From Clitoria ternatea (taxonomy: Eukaryota > Streptophyta > Magnoliopsida > Fabales > Fabaceae): DNA of 64,000 nt. A program made the translations under genes and the position numbers. The notes beneath the pieces are model-generated. The model was not told the DNA's origin. It made no database searches and was given only the letters and a program-made list of their open reading frames with translations. The DNA lies in contig CM075670.1 in assembly GCA_037962975.1 (NCBI GenBank), positions 87,671,501 through 87,735,500 on the forward strand. The letters are read 5' to 3'. Shown piece by piece: positions 24,912 to 36,603 of the stretch (the stretch's first letter is position 1; every line of letters starts with the position of its first letter).

Positions 24912-26097
24912 TGTAACACCCTCGGTTAGATAAGACAAACCCTTTTTATCTAGGATCATCCTATTTAACCGAGAGGTCACAAGTTTTCAGAAAAAGTAAA
25001 TATTTTTTTTAAAAAAAAGATGGCAGATCAGTGGAAGCAAATAGTATGTAATTCATATAGTCATTCACAAACTGTAAGTAATTGTACTCATAACAGAATG
25101 GGGCACGCAGGCACCCTTAATATTTATACAGTCATCCATGGTCTTATTATTCAACTACAGATATCCTACTTTTAATGAGTACTCTCAGTAAGTCCAACGT
25201 ATTGCTGTTTCCTCGAACTCCGATTCTTGGTTTCCTAGTTCCTCTGTTAATATTCAATAGTAAGGGTGAGTATAACCCAAGACCCTGAAGGTTACCCGGT
25301 GCGGACATAATCCAGTTAACAGATAATATCACATCATGCAATTAACATATTTATAAATATAACAATCAAATGTGCTGTCATGGAATGTATGAGTTTGATT
25401 TATTATGATTTATCTTAATTAAGTCTCATGATGCATGTGGGCCCAATAAATCAATTCATTATCTCCTCATTCTTTCTAGAGCGATCGGAGTCCGCCCAAG
25501 CCCCCATTCATTTTCATAAGGTACGAATGAACTCATTGGTTCTCATCATTTATATATTATTTTGGGGCTTGGATCTCCGCGATCATAGTTACACTCCGTC
25601 ATTTAGTTAAAGTACACCAGAATTGCATCGTCTCACCCGGCTTCGGGCGCGACTCTGATGCCATTGGTTTCCGTTCTGGTTGTACTCCCAAGATTCTTCA
25701 TGGAGATCGAACGTGAGTGTCTTCCACTGTACCAAGTGTATGCTCTAGATATTTTTTTTTCTCCGTCAAAATATTTTCATGATGCAAAATGCATTCTTTT
25801 TATCATTTGATCCTTGGGTATCTTATGTGTTTCCAATCTCATAATATTTATTCACAAGCTCTTGGATCCCATCAACCATTCAAACATTGTAAGTTATTCA
25901 TTCTTATTCTAGAAAATATATTGGTTATATCTTGGCTAAATAATACTTTGTTTAAAGAGTAAAATAATATATTCCTTATTTCATTACTCGTAATTAAAAC
26001 AATAATAATATCTATAACAATAATAATAGTTAATAATAATAATAAGAATAACAATAATAATGATAATAATAATAGAAATAAGAACAATAATGATAAT
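24912..26097 (-). repeat. LTR-like block ending TGTTACA (minus strand)
   Basis: The left edge is TGTAACACCCTCGG on the plus strand, so the minus strand ends CCGAGGGTGTTACA, a common end of long gypsy LTRs. Inside on the minus strand are TTATACTCACCC and, near 25650-25675, TGGCATCAGAG, which is close to the Met-tRNA primer site. No gene. Its start cannot be fixed because the next block begins at 26098. Confidence 0.45.
25995..26097. repeat. AAT-rich trinucleotide tract
   Basis: Imperfect (AAT)n with AAC, GAT and TCT interruptions, ending at the TGTAAC terminus. Confidence 0.85.
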
Positions 26098-29000
26098 TGT
26101 AACGTCCCAATAATTTAAAAAAAGATTAAAGAAGAGTTTCTAAATGAAAATCCAAATGAAAAATGTCAAAAACCAGGTTTTCCGAGTAAAAAGAGTTGTT
26201 TCCGAGTGAAAAATGTGTTTTCCGAGTAAAATAAGTTGTTTCCGAGTGAAAATGTTGAAAACCAGATTTTTCTGAGTAAAATGAGTTTGATTCCGAGTGA
26301 AAATGAGTTTTCCGTGTGAATTAACCATGATTCCGAGTGGAATCAAACTGAAAAGAGTTTTCTGAGTGAAAATAACTATGTTTCCGTGTGAAATCACTGA
26401 AAAGAGTTTTCTGAGTGAAAATAACTATGTTTCCGAGTGAAATGTGTTTGAGGAAGAGTTTTCTGAGTAAAATATTTGATTCCGAATAAAATCAAACTGA
26501 GAAGATGCTTTCCGAGTGAAAGCAGACTGGGAAAAGTTTTCTGAGTGAAATAAGATGTTTTCCGAGTGAAATTAGTCTAAGAAGCGTTTTCTGAGTGAAA
26601 TAATGAAGATACCGAGAAGAATAAACATCCAAGTAGTCCTTTCAAGCAGAATGATCGGATCGGTTTATGTATAAGTAAAGTTATGTATTTGTATATCTTA
26701 GATGATCCGGTCGGTTTGATAAAAACCGAGCTTGTTATTATAGAATCTGACTTCTGTTTATAATTCTTCACTGGAATTCACATAGACACCCATGATTCTT
26801 AGTATTTTCACAGTCCAATACAGTTCATATCTATTCACAATTCAACACTGAGTAAATCCACTTAGCAGCAAATATATATATACAAATAGTAACAATTAAA
26901 GCATTTAATTCACAACAACACCGAATCTGTCCTGGAAAGGTGAGGACCACAGGTACCTTAACCCTTTCCTTTCACTCGAATTTCCCCAGAATACCTGAGA
27001 ATATACCCCCTTACCTTAATGGAGTTGAGGCAGCTTCCCTTCACTGTCCTTGCTTCAGTTCCGAGTGAGAGAGAAAAGGAAAAAGAGAGAGAGAGAGAGA
27101 AAGCTTGTACGTAGAAGAAGAAGGAGAGAGCTTTTGTAAATTTCTAATGGTTCTGAACTTGGGAATGAAGGGTGGCATTGATTAATAAAGAGAAGGTAAG
27201 TGGGAGACAATACTTTCTCGTGAGTGAGGTTAGGTGAGGATAATGGAAAATTTCGGCCATTTCCCAGTCAACTTTGCATGATGGAAGGGAATATATATTA
27301 AGATATATAAAGGTGCTTTGATTGGTGCAACTTTTCCCTGTAATTGGCTCGTTATGACAGTCCTTTTTGGATTTATGTGGACTTAGTGGACCAGTCAGCA
27401 GGAACGAAAGGAAAAATGGCTACAGGGGTCATCTCGTTCAAGCGAAATTCGACTCGCTTGAGCGAGGCATAAGGCTCGCTTGGGCGAAGTGAAAAAACTG
27501 AGCGAAATGAGTGATTATACATCAGGGGTCCTTCTCGCTCAAGCGAAATCCAACTCGCTTGAGCGAGTCATCTAGTCCTCGCTCGGAATTCCTCTAAAAC
27601 CGACTCAAGTACTCGTTTTCTCACTCGGTAGAATCTGTCCAGACCGAGTTCTCTCTCACTTAGACTTTCACCGGGTAATTTGTTCTGAATCCGAGTCTTC
27701 ATTCACTCGGGTTCCATTCGGTAAAACCTTCCAGAACCGACTCCCACCTAATTGGACACTCACTCAGAATTGTGTCTTCTTGAAACACTTGGTCAAATTT
27801 CTCTTCCTTGGAGGTAACTCAGTCGGAGTTGCCTCACTTGGACTCACTCAAAGTATCTCACTCGGCAGAATCTCCCTGAAACTGGCTCAAGGCACACAGG
27901 TTTTCCACTCAGCAAAATAATCCTGACCGACCCATTATTCACTCGGTAATTCACCCTCACACCGACTCATCTTGCTTGGTTTTCTACTCGGAAAAATCAA
28001 TCAGAGCTGACTCGTCTCTTAATTGGCCTTTCACTCGGCAATATATTCCAAATCCGAGTCATTTCTTAATCAGTCTTTCACTCGACAACTTCACTCAAAT
28101 CTGAGTCATTTCTGATGGTTCTCACTCGGTTAAATCATTCCAAACCTAGTCTTTTCTCACTCAGTAATTTACTTCAAAAACTGACTCTTTTGGACAACAC
28201 ATCATAAATCCCTATAGGTGCCAATCCCCACTCGGAGTTACACCCTCGGATTCCATCATCAAGTTCCATTCGGCATTACTTTGACTTCTCATCACTCGGA
28301 GGAATTCACTAAACTGTCTCACTCAGACCTAATGAAATCTTGTCCACTCAGATTTATTCAAACTCCATATCACTCGGAGGGATTCACTAAGTGAAGTCTT
28401 ACTCGGACTTATTTCATACTTGGCCACTCGGAATAGGTACCCTTAATCAATCGGAATATACATATAACCTCGTTCACTCGGAATATGACTCCTAGAGTAT
28501 ACTTCAATCAAAACCATCACAACCTTCTTCCCTCAGAAGAGGTTCACTCGGATTTTACCACTCAGGAGCATTTAAGTCCTTCCCCACTCGGGGTTCACTT
28601 GGCTATTCATCTCTTAGCAACACAGACTATCCTTTCTCAAAATACGTTTCACTCGGAATCCTTTAAGGCCTTCACCACTCAGAAAAGGAGTCATAAACAT
28701 AAGCCTCACTCAAAAATTGCCTCTAAGCCTTATATATATTCTACTCGGAATGGGCTCCCATCACTATATTCCATTTGGCATTTCATATTCGGGGCATGCC
28801 ACTCAGGACAGGTTACACTGGGCTCAGATATGCCCCTACTCGAAACTCCACTGCCCAAAATATCATACTTAGAGATCTTTCTACCCAGAATGCTATCCCC
28901 TTCCTCACTAGGGAGGTCCTGACTTGGACAAACTCACTCGGATTGAACTCAGAAATTCACCTCATCTTAGATTTCTTTCAAAACTCCCCACTCGGACGGA

Positions 29001-29535
29001 ATTCGTCCAGGATCTCACCTGATCCTCATCATACTCAATTTTGGAAATGCCACTCGGATATATCCCTGACTGAGTCCCTTTACTTAGAATACTGCAATCA
29101 GAGAAGTTTCATTCAGAAAAGGAAACACTTGGCAAGGTTTGACTCGGAAACAAGTCATTCAAGGGTGTTTTGACTCGGAATTGTCACCCGGAAGTGGTTC
29201 TCTTGAACACACTTCACTCCAAATGTCTTCGAAGCCAGGATTCCACTCGGTAGTAACCCTCTCAGTCATATATTACTTGGACATCATAAACTTACACTCG
29301 GAATTTCATCCTTCAGTCGGAATTTCTCTCTGTCACTCGGAACAGAGCCCTTTTTCACTCGGAATTTGAATAATTGCTTTATTGGTCTATATAAATTCCA
29401 TAATTACACACAAAAATAAAATTCTTGTGATATTACAGATCATCTACAGAGTATTTATTTATCAATTCTCACTTACAAACCTTTCATACTTTAAAATTTA
29501 CCAAATCAGACTGTTACTAAAACAGGGATGTTACA
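26098..29535 (-). repeat. Probable solo long LTR with CCGAGTG/CACTCGG arrays
   Basis: Bounded by TGTAACGTCCC at 26098 and GGATGTTACA at 29535, a perfect TGTAAC/GTTACA inverted end over 3438 bp. No coding frame of retroelement type. Minus orientation is favoured by a TATA-like CTTTATATATC (27302-27312, minus) followed by a CT-rich leader-like run (27060-27110). CCGAGTG heptamers lie on the plus strand at 26160-26600 (7 exact) and as CACTCGG at 27600-29365 (21 exact by eye), with CTCGCTTGAGCGAG motifs at 27453-27466 and 27554-27567. Flanking 5-mers (ATAAT, AATTC) do not match, so it is not a clean solo LTR. Confidence 0.55.
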
Positions 29536-32008
29536 AATTCTACAAGGAAAAAGGGAACAACATGAGTCCAAAAAAGAGAAATAGAAAAATGGTGAAAAAA
29601 GGAAAAAAAATTAAGTAGGATCAAATATGAAAATTATGAAACTAGATTTAAGAATGACACAAATATCATCATAAAATGCAATAAGATAAGTCCAAAGGAA
29701 TGTACATATAAAACTATGTGGTAACCCTAGAACTTTATGGAAAAACAAATATGATGTATAAGTAAAAGAGATGGCATATGAAAGAAATGCAAAATAATAA
29801 GGTTTAACAAAAGAAAAGTGCATATCATGCAAAACCATGAAGTTGGATGCCCTAGAGGATCATATTTTGTGATTTAACACAAACTAGGGACTATGATAGG
29901 TAAAGCTTGATAAGATGCAACTAACTCCTCCTATAAAACCTTATGCACATGAATGTAATGAACATATGCTCAAAATGAGTAAATGGTCCTAGAAAAGATC
30001 TAAGAGAAATGTTATGGTAAGAATAAAAGATAACCCTATATACATTTTAGAAATAAACAAAACAAAACACGAAATAACTCTTGGAAAAGTTAACTCAAAA
30101 GAAAACAATTAACTCTATATGATCCTATAGTTATGATGCATATCCTATGACTAATCCAAATGGAACTATACACTATTGATGACCAATGTTTTTCACTAGG
30201 GACATGTAAAATTGGTACGGATTCTTCTACCATATTATTGTTTTCATGAGATCTCTCACTATTATCTATAATGGGAATAAGTTGACTATGATTAAGGTGG
30301 CTTTTATTTGAAGCATTATCATTGTCTAAAGACAAGTTATTAATATGCACCTTAGATTCATTGTGTTGATTTTGATTTTTAAACTCTTTTTTCTTTAACC
30401 TATAACCTATCATATTCTTTCCAATAGTGGTGTATTTTTTTATCCATATCAACATTATGTTTTCTTCTTATTCCTTTTTTTCTTTTGTAATAAACTGATT
30501 TTCTCATTTTCAACCTTATCAAAAGCAACAATATAATCCCATGTTTTTTTATTTTACTAAAGATATCCTCAAGAACCTTTTTTATTCTTTTATTTTCTTT
30601 TCTATGGTATAATCATCCTTGGATTCATAAGAATCTAACTTAGCATAAAGGACACATATTTATTCTACTAAGAGCTCAAACAAACATGATGTAGGTATTC
30701 TATCTTTCTTACTTGTCCTAGGTGAAGACATGGTTAAAACATTCAAAGAAACAAACAAAGACAAAAGACACTTGATACAAAATTAGTCGAAGGTGTAAAA
30801 AATTAAACTAAGTCCTAGATGTACTACCCCTAATCAACTAAATAAACCAAAGTCCTTAAAGTAAATTCCCTAAAATACAAAGGCTAAAGTGTAAAGAAAA
30901 AAATTGATAATATTTTTGTATTTTCTTTCTTTTACAAGGTTTTGCTTCCAATACAAATGTCGTCAAGTCTTCAAGCTCCAAGACCACCACAGTATAAGCT
31001 TTTAGAAAACTCAAAACAAAAGTTAGCATAATTAATATAATAAAGCAAAAATATGATCACTCCATTCTAGTGTTTCACTCTCACCACTCCTCCAAATTGG
31101 TTCAAGCTCCTTAACCTTAATCAATTATCACTCTTACCTCAATGTCTCAAGTATGCTACCCCAAGATTTAAAATATAAGGCTTATCTCAAAGAATTCCAA
31201 GGCAAAGAAAACTCTATGATAAAACTTTGGAAAGAAAAGAGACAAGCAACAAAAATACAATTAAAAAAGGATAACTCCAATTAGGAAATGGTATGGTTGC
31301 CTTAGCCGAGATATTTTTTGAAAACCTCTTTTGTATATTCCCTTTGGGAAACGTATGTAAATGGCATTATTTTGTATAACCATGAAATAGCTTGAATGCC
31401 TTATTGGTATGATGTTTATTGAATATTTGATTACTTGAAATCCTAGAAGAGTAGTTGATACACTAGGATCATTGGGGGTGAACTTGTGATCATTTTGTAT
31501 CACCATGCAAAGGATAATGATGATTTTAATAAATATGATCTTGATAAGGCATGTAGCATAGTGTGCATGTTTGTGTTGTTGAAATGTATACACATTAGGA
31601 AGTGGATAGGCCATATTCACAATTAATGATTAGTGCCTAAAATAGAGGTTGCCTATAACTCATATTGCTCATATGTGACTTAGGTGTAATGTTGGTTGTG
31701 GCTAAATAGGCATAAAATGTGACTTGGCATGCTTGGTTGGGCTAAAATTCCCTTAGATTTCCATTTATGCATGGATGATTTAGAGTCTGAATTATGGTAT
31801 GTGGCTTGTTGGAACAAGTCTTAAATAGGTATTTAAATGTATGCCAAGTGTTAGTTTGAACCCAATTTGCATGTATTGAGTTTTGGCATACCAAGTTGTG
31901 GGAATAACCTATTATATTAAGTTTCAGGATATAAATATTAAGCATACAGGTTACAAATAAAATGGGGAGCCTATCAAACCATAAGTTTGACTTATGACAT
32001 ACAAGATA
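29536..32008. other. AT-rich interior of the CACTA element
   Basis: No gene supported. On the minus strand a gypsy-like leader and short frame (MSSPRTSKKDRIP..., from 30732 downward) could be the gag start of the decayed gypsy element whose pol tail is at 24.8 kb, but it soon meets stops. The rest (31.25-32.0 kb) is unassigned. Confidence 0.35.
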
Positions 32009-33228
32009 TATCAAGAAAAGTCTGATTCCAAGCTTTGCTCAAAGAAAATCTGATTTAAGTACAATCAGACTTTTGTACCTCCAATCAGACCCTGAACTTT
32101 TGAAGCAATAAGAACTTCACTTCAAACTTATAACAACCAATGTTTAAGATCCTCTTTAAAGATGCTGAGTTGTGTTCCTATCAAGAAGAACTGTATTTAT
32201 CATCAAATAAGGAAATGAGACAAAGTAGTGATGTAGCCAAAGCTTTTTATAAAGAAACCAAGGTAGTTAATCTACACAATTCAAAAAAACTAATGAAAAT
32301 CAGCTCTTGTGTCAGAATACCTACAGAAGGTTAATTGGATATGTTGAACATGCTCTGACCGAAAGAAGCCAACAAAAGGACTTTTGCATAAAAAATATCA
32401 TTATACTACATTTTAATGCAAGCTTCGTTGATCCCTTTGCACCAGACTTGTTGCCCTCTCATCATACCATCTAAGGTCTGATACTTTCAACAACAAAAAC
32501 TCCTCTAAAGGATCTCTAACAGTTATAACTTCTTATCAGATCATCAAAAGGTCACTTAGTATGATCTATATATACAGAGATTCAAACTAAATAAGATAGA
32601 GAACTACTGAATCATTCAAAGAAAATCTCGTAGTCAGTTTTTGAAGCTCTCTTCTCTTTTAATTCTTAAGCAAAGGCCTTCTTTGTCATTCTGCATCTAG
32701 AAAACATTGGTCTCTTTGCTTTCATTAGTGTATCTATTTATCACTTGTATCTTTTATACACCAAGTCCTGAGAAACACCAAACACTATTTTTCTTTTCAG
32801 TTTGTAACTGTGTAAAAGTCTGGTGTGTTGTTAGTCTTTAGTTTCTATGGGAAATCATTTAGCCTGAAGAAAGTTTTGAAAGAATACTTGGGTTTGAGTC
32901 AGGAGTAGCTTGTTGAAAATAATACTTGGGTTGTTAAACTAGAAGTGGCTAGAGTCAAGAATACTAGTGGCATAGCCTAGTGCTGAAATTGTAAAAAGAG
33001 TTATACAATAGTGGAAATTCTTAAAGTTTGAAGGGACTAGACGTAGCTTCTGCATTAGAAGGAAACCAGTATAAATTTTGTGTGTTTTTTTCTTTTTTAT
33101 CCTTGCTTCTAACAAGTCTGCTATAAAAGTCTGATTGCTCGTGCCTTAAAGTTTCATATTCCGTAAAGTGTTCAAAAAGAGTCTAAGACTTATTTAATCC
33201 ATTTTCTAAGTCTGACTCTGAACCATCA
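32009..33228 (+). repeat. Solo LTR of the Sirevirus family
   Basis: Same landmarks in the same order as the LTR at 10930-12255: TATCAAGAAAAGTCTG at the start (T-A for T-G), GCCTGAAGA..., the 36-bp repeat (about two units here), GACGTAGCTTC, AGAGTCTAAGACTTAT and CTCTGAACCATCA at the end. No internal retroelement sequence on either side, so it is a solo LTR left by recombination or a fragment. A matching target duplication was not seen (AGATA against AAGTT). Confidence 0.82.
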
Positions 33229-33795
33229 AAGTTGAAATTGTTAGACGAGTACACATTAAATTTGTCTCATGACATGAGAAAAGTGAAGCTTTATGGCATG
33301 AAGAGTCATGGTTGTCATATCTTCATGCAACGATTACTTCTATCGCATTTGGTGCCTTACCCAAGAACATTTGGAAACCACCCATTGAGTTAAGTCAGCT
33401 CTTTCGGGAGTTGACATGTATAACACTATGCGAGGATCGATTATTGAAGATTAAAGAATCGATTTTGATTGTGTTGTGTAAGTTAGAGCAGATATTCCAC
33501 CCAACCTTTCTTGATTCAATGGAACACCTACCAGTTCACTTGTCGTATGAAACACTAGTTAGTGGTCCAGTTTAATACTGATGGATGTATCCATTCAAAA
33601 GGTGAACATCTTATGTTGCTTTATTTAATGTTACAACAAAGTTCCTAGAACAAAATTCAATACATTAACTTGTTTAATAATTATTTTGTAATCTTATATT
33701 TCTATGCACTTTAAAAGACAAAGTTAACCACAAAGCACATGTTGAAGGATCAATATGTGTGGCTTATTTGGTGGAAGAAATGTCCATTTTTGCTT
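33229..33795 (+). pseudogene. CACTA TNP2 C-terminal (DUF4218/DUF4216) remnant
   Basis: Two matching pieces. The first reads VKLYGMKSHGCHIFMQRLL, then after a frameshift ALPKNIWKPPIELSQLFREL and LCKLEQIFHPTFLDSMEHLP, then a stop and WMYPFKR. This is the DUF4218 domain found after the transposase core in plant CACTA TNP2 genes. A GT donor at 33602 opens an intron of about 100 bp, and exon sequence resumes as KVNHKAHVEGSICVAYLVEE (about 33721-33780), matching the expected continuation. The catalytic core itself is not visible; the Sirevirus solo LTR sits immediately upstream. Frameshift and stops make it non-functional. Confidence 0.8.
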
Positions 33796-33957
33796 CTTTA
33801 TCTATCTAACCGAGATAGACACATGAAGGATGAGAGTGTCACATAAACTTGATGTGGGTGAAAGCTCTTCGAGTGAACCATAGGTATCTATCTTTAATTA
33901 TCATGGTCATGCTGTGAGGAAACCAATAGAAAGTTTCCTAAAAGATAGAGATTATGA

Positions 33958-34985
33958 TGTAGGCCAAAGTGCCTAAGGAAGCATGATTTATGGATCTTCT
34001 TCTCAAGTCTTCTTAGATCTAAGAATCATTCTTCAAATGCCAATGGAAGCTCATAAATTTGAAGATGAAAATGAAGAAACTGAAATTGTAATATGCTAGG
34101 AGGTGGAGGAAATAGGTGAAGGAAGCTAGATCTAAGGAGGATTTAGGCTTAGAAATGGAAGAGATAGAGAGACTTGTGTGGAGAGGTTAAGCCACCACTC
34201 TCTAAGAGGTAGAGAGATAATGAGAAGTGTGTCACCGCCTTTGGGAGAATGCCAAAGGATAAGACAAAGAGAAAGGAGCCTAGAGCTTCTACTTTCTAGA
34301 AAGAAGGGAGAGTTTCTCACTATAAGATTTCTTAGCATTCAAGTTATGATGAATTTACAAAGGAGATGAACTTATATAGCTCCTTGGAATTTTGGCCAAA
34401 GCTAGCTCATTATCAGTCTTAGATTAATTCCTAAGGCCCAATCCCAAAGCCTACTCAAATTGGGCCAATACAGGCCCAAATGTAAAAAGGTACAATACAC
34501 AAAGCCCAAAAGTGGCCCAATATTAATAGCTATGCAAAGCCCAAACTAATTCCTAAAATAAAATCCTAATATACCTAGAATATAAAAACATGGAAAATAT
34601 CTACAAAATATGTAAGGCTCAAAGGAGGCCCAAATATGAACATCAAGCCCATTACCCTTCTATAGAGTAAGAGAAAAGGGTAAGTGTCTTCAAAAGCTCC
34701 TCCTTGGGCTTGGGCCTACTCAAGAATTCCATGGAAGAAGCTAAATGCTTTTGGAGACCTTCCTTGACTCTCTTGGCCCTTGACCTAGTCATAGGGCCCT
34801 TGAAAGCATCCAAGGCAACCTCCAAAGACTATGTAGGGTCCATGGCTTCCTCCTGGGTAATGGCCATGTCAAATTAGAAGACCACACAAAATTATGAAGA
34901 AATGGAGCCATTTCTAGAGTAAGTGGTTGCCTAAGCATAAAGGCAACATCAAAGTTATCTTTACCATAAAATGTGTTCATATAGC
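33958..34985 (-). mobile_element. Ty3/gypsy fragment: pol tail plus 3' LTR
   Basis: The minus strand encodes LDAFKGPMTRSRAKRVKEG... to a stop at 34654-34652, the usual C-terminal tail of gypsy polyproteins. A polypurine-like run (GAAGGGTAATGGG) precedes a candidate LTR from 34642 down to 33958 (starting TGTTCATATTTGGG, ending GGCCTACA). A TATA-like GCTATATAAG lies near 34371-34380 on the minus strand. The element separates the two groups of CACTA exons. 5' part missing; LTR limits are estimates. Confidence 0.65.
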
Positions 34986-35032
34986 ATTAGGAATGCACTA
35001 AACAAATACAAAGAGGAAAAGGACAATGGTTG

Positions 35033-35720
35033 TTGGATTTCACCTGAGGTCCTAAATAAGCTAAAAGCCAAGTAGGCTAATGACAAATGCAAGGAGAAGA
35101 GCAAACAGGGAAAAAGGAACTAAGCATCACAGTCCAATGCAACCTCTTTATACACTGGTGGCTCGGTTTTAGTTGTGTGCCACAAGGAGAGACTGGTATT
35201 TCACAAGTGTGTTTATATCATTATAAAATTTAACAAAAACGATTTAATTTTAATAACATTTGTTTGGTTTTTCATTGTAGGCTAATGAGCTTAATAGAAC
35301 CCCCACCGCCTTTGACCTCTTGTAGAGGACAAAGAAGACCAAGAGCGATGGTTGGGTTACGGACCATGCAAGACAAATTATTGTATATAAGTGTTTACTT
35401 ACAAGGAATTTTTTTATTAATTAAATTTCAAAATTCCTAATATTTCCAAACCCATTAATTTGTAGGAAGAGTTTGAGTGCCGAAAGGCTAGAACTGCCTC
35501 CAGTTATGCGAAGGTGAAAGGGGAGAAGAGGCATAGTGAGGACTCTGCTGTCTTCGACAACACCTTATTCATTAAGGTTATTGGAGGGAACAACAAAAAA
35601 GGATGGTTATTCGGTGTGGGATAGTTAGCTTCATAGTTTGCATCCAGACCAACGATATCCACCACCTCCACTACATCAGAGTATGTTCAGATCATCCAGG
35701 ATCTGAACAAGAATTTGGCC
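35033..35720 (+). pseudogene. Ptta/En/Spm-type CACTA transposase fragment
   Basis: Three exons can be read with intact GT/AG introns at 35196-35280 and 35383-35465. They encode LYTGGSVLVVCHKERL | ANELNRTPTAFDLL...KTKSDGWVTDHARQII | EEFECRKAR...TLFIKVIGGNNKKGWLFGVG. The TGGS...H, SDGWVT and GWLFGVG blocks match the plant En/Spm transposase family (PF03004 type). Stops replace residues in exon 1, exon 2 and after GVG, so it is dead. Lying downstream of the TNP2 domain on the same strand, it fits one CACTA transcription unit. Sequence from 35721 to 36190 shows no further recognisable exon. Confidence 0.75.
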
Positions 35721-36189
35721 CCCTAGGACACTATCATCAATGAGTGAAGACCAACTTTGTTGAAAAGACTGAAGAGATCCAGATTTTGAAGACTAATTAT
35801 GCGGATCATGATGACATCCTCGCAGTATTTGTTGGTCTACTTGGGATCCCCCTGGACAGTCTCTACCACTCGACCTCTACGCAAGAGCAACCGCACCCCC
35901 AGCCACGCCCATAGTCTTAACAGGATAACCATAGTATATCTGACCCTTCCCATCACGTCCATGATGATTCTTGAGATTTCTATTACATTGTTTACATTAT
36001 TTGACATTTTTTAGTTTGTATTTTTACGTTACTTACATTTTTAACAATATTTAAATAATTTGATTATTTACATTTTAAATTATATTTTTATTATATATAT
36101 ATTTCATTTATTGAATTATGATGTTTTTATGCTTCAATTGTTGGATTTATTTAGTTTATCAAACACCTCAAATCATAAAAATGATTAAA

Positions 36190-36587
36190 TTTTAACTAGA
36201 CAAAACTAAATTTAACGACAGAAACCAAACCCTCACCAAATCAGCATGCCTTAACGATGTTGTTAGCGATGAATTATGCTTTACCAATATCAAATATTGG
36301 CAATGACATTGGTGACATATATGACGAAAACAGAATTATGACGAAACTCATACCATTGCCAAATCAATATGACTTAGCAACGATTTTTATGATGGATTAT
36401 TATTTGTCATAGCAAACAGTGGCGACGATATTTGCAACAGATACATTACATAACCTAAATTTTGAAATTCAAATTATGAATAACAACAAACTAATTTCAT
36501 CATTGAACGATAGTAAAGTTAATTTCTTCTTCCAACTTAGCCGCGGAACTATGTTGTTGGCGACGAGTATGTTTCGTCGCTAATCAT
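36190..36587 (+). repeat. CACTA right subterminal repeats
   Basis: Repeated TTAACGACAG, TTAGCGATG, GGCAATGACA, TTAGCAACGA, GGCGACGATA and GGCGACGAG motifs, the counterpart of the left subterminal region. Confidence 0.72.
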
Positions 36588-36603
36588 GTTTTTTCTAGTA
36601 GTA
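36588..36603 (+). repeat. CACTA right terminal inverted repeat
   Basis: Ends ...TTTTTTCTAGTAGTA followed by TTA (36604-36606), the same 3-bp duplication as at the left end. The final base should be G for a perfect CACTA terminus. Confidence 0.8.

Larger units (their letters stand above)
23145..36603 (+). mobile_element. CACTA (En/Spm) DNA transposon with nested insertions
   Basis: The left end reads CACTAGTAGAAAAATC and the right end, reverse-complemented, TACTACTAGAAAAAAC: 13 of 16 bases match. Each end is flanked by TTA (23142-23144 and 36604-36606), the 3-bp target duplication expected for CACTA elements. Subterminal regions at both ends carry repeated GGC(A/G)AC/ACGACG motifs. Inside, on the plus strand, are exons of a TNP2-associated domain (33.2-33.8 kb) and of a Ptta/En/Spm transposase (35.0-35.7 kb). 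The interior also holds several LTR fragments, which explain much of its 13.5 kb. The first base of the right terminus is mutated (T for C), and the transposase exons contain stops, so the element is probably immobile. Confidence 0.85.

Noticed and set aside
25640..25680. A true primer-binding site for a minus-strand element
   Set aside because: TGGCATCAGAG differs from the Met-tRNA site and no LTR end or gag could be placed beside it; kept only as an observation.
26140..26397. Minus frame rich in FTRK/LGKH repeats
   Set aside because: By-product of the CCGAGTG-type repeat.
23165..29365. A CRISPR-like array of regularly spaced short repeats
   Set aside because: Spacing is irregular, repeats are 7-10 bp, sequence is plant nuclear DNA and no Cas genes exist.
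28485..29369. Plus-strand frames of 76-145 codons
   Set aside because: Composition is set by the CACTCGG array; no family resemblance, and the frames overlap each other.
31261..31620. 119-codon minus frame
   Set aside because: No recognised domain, AT-rich codon bias typical of chance frames, no support from neighbours.
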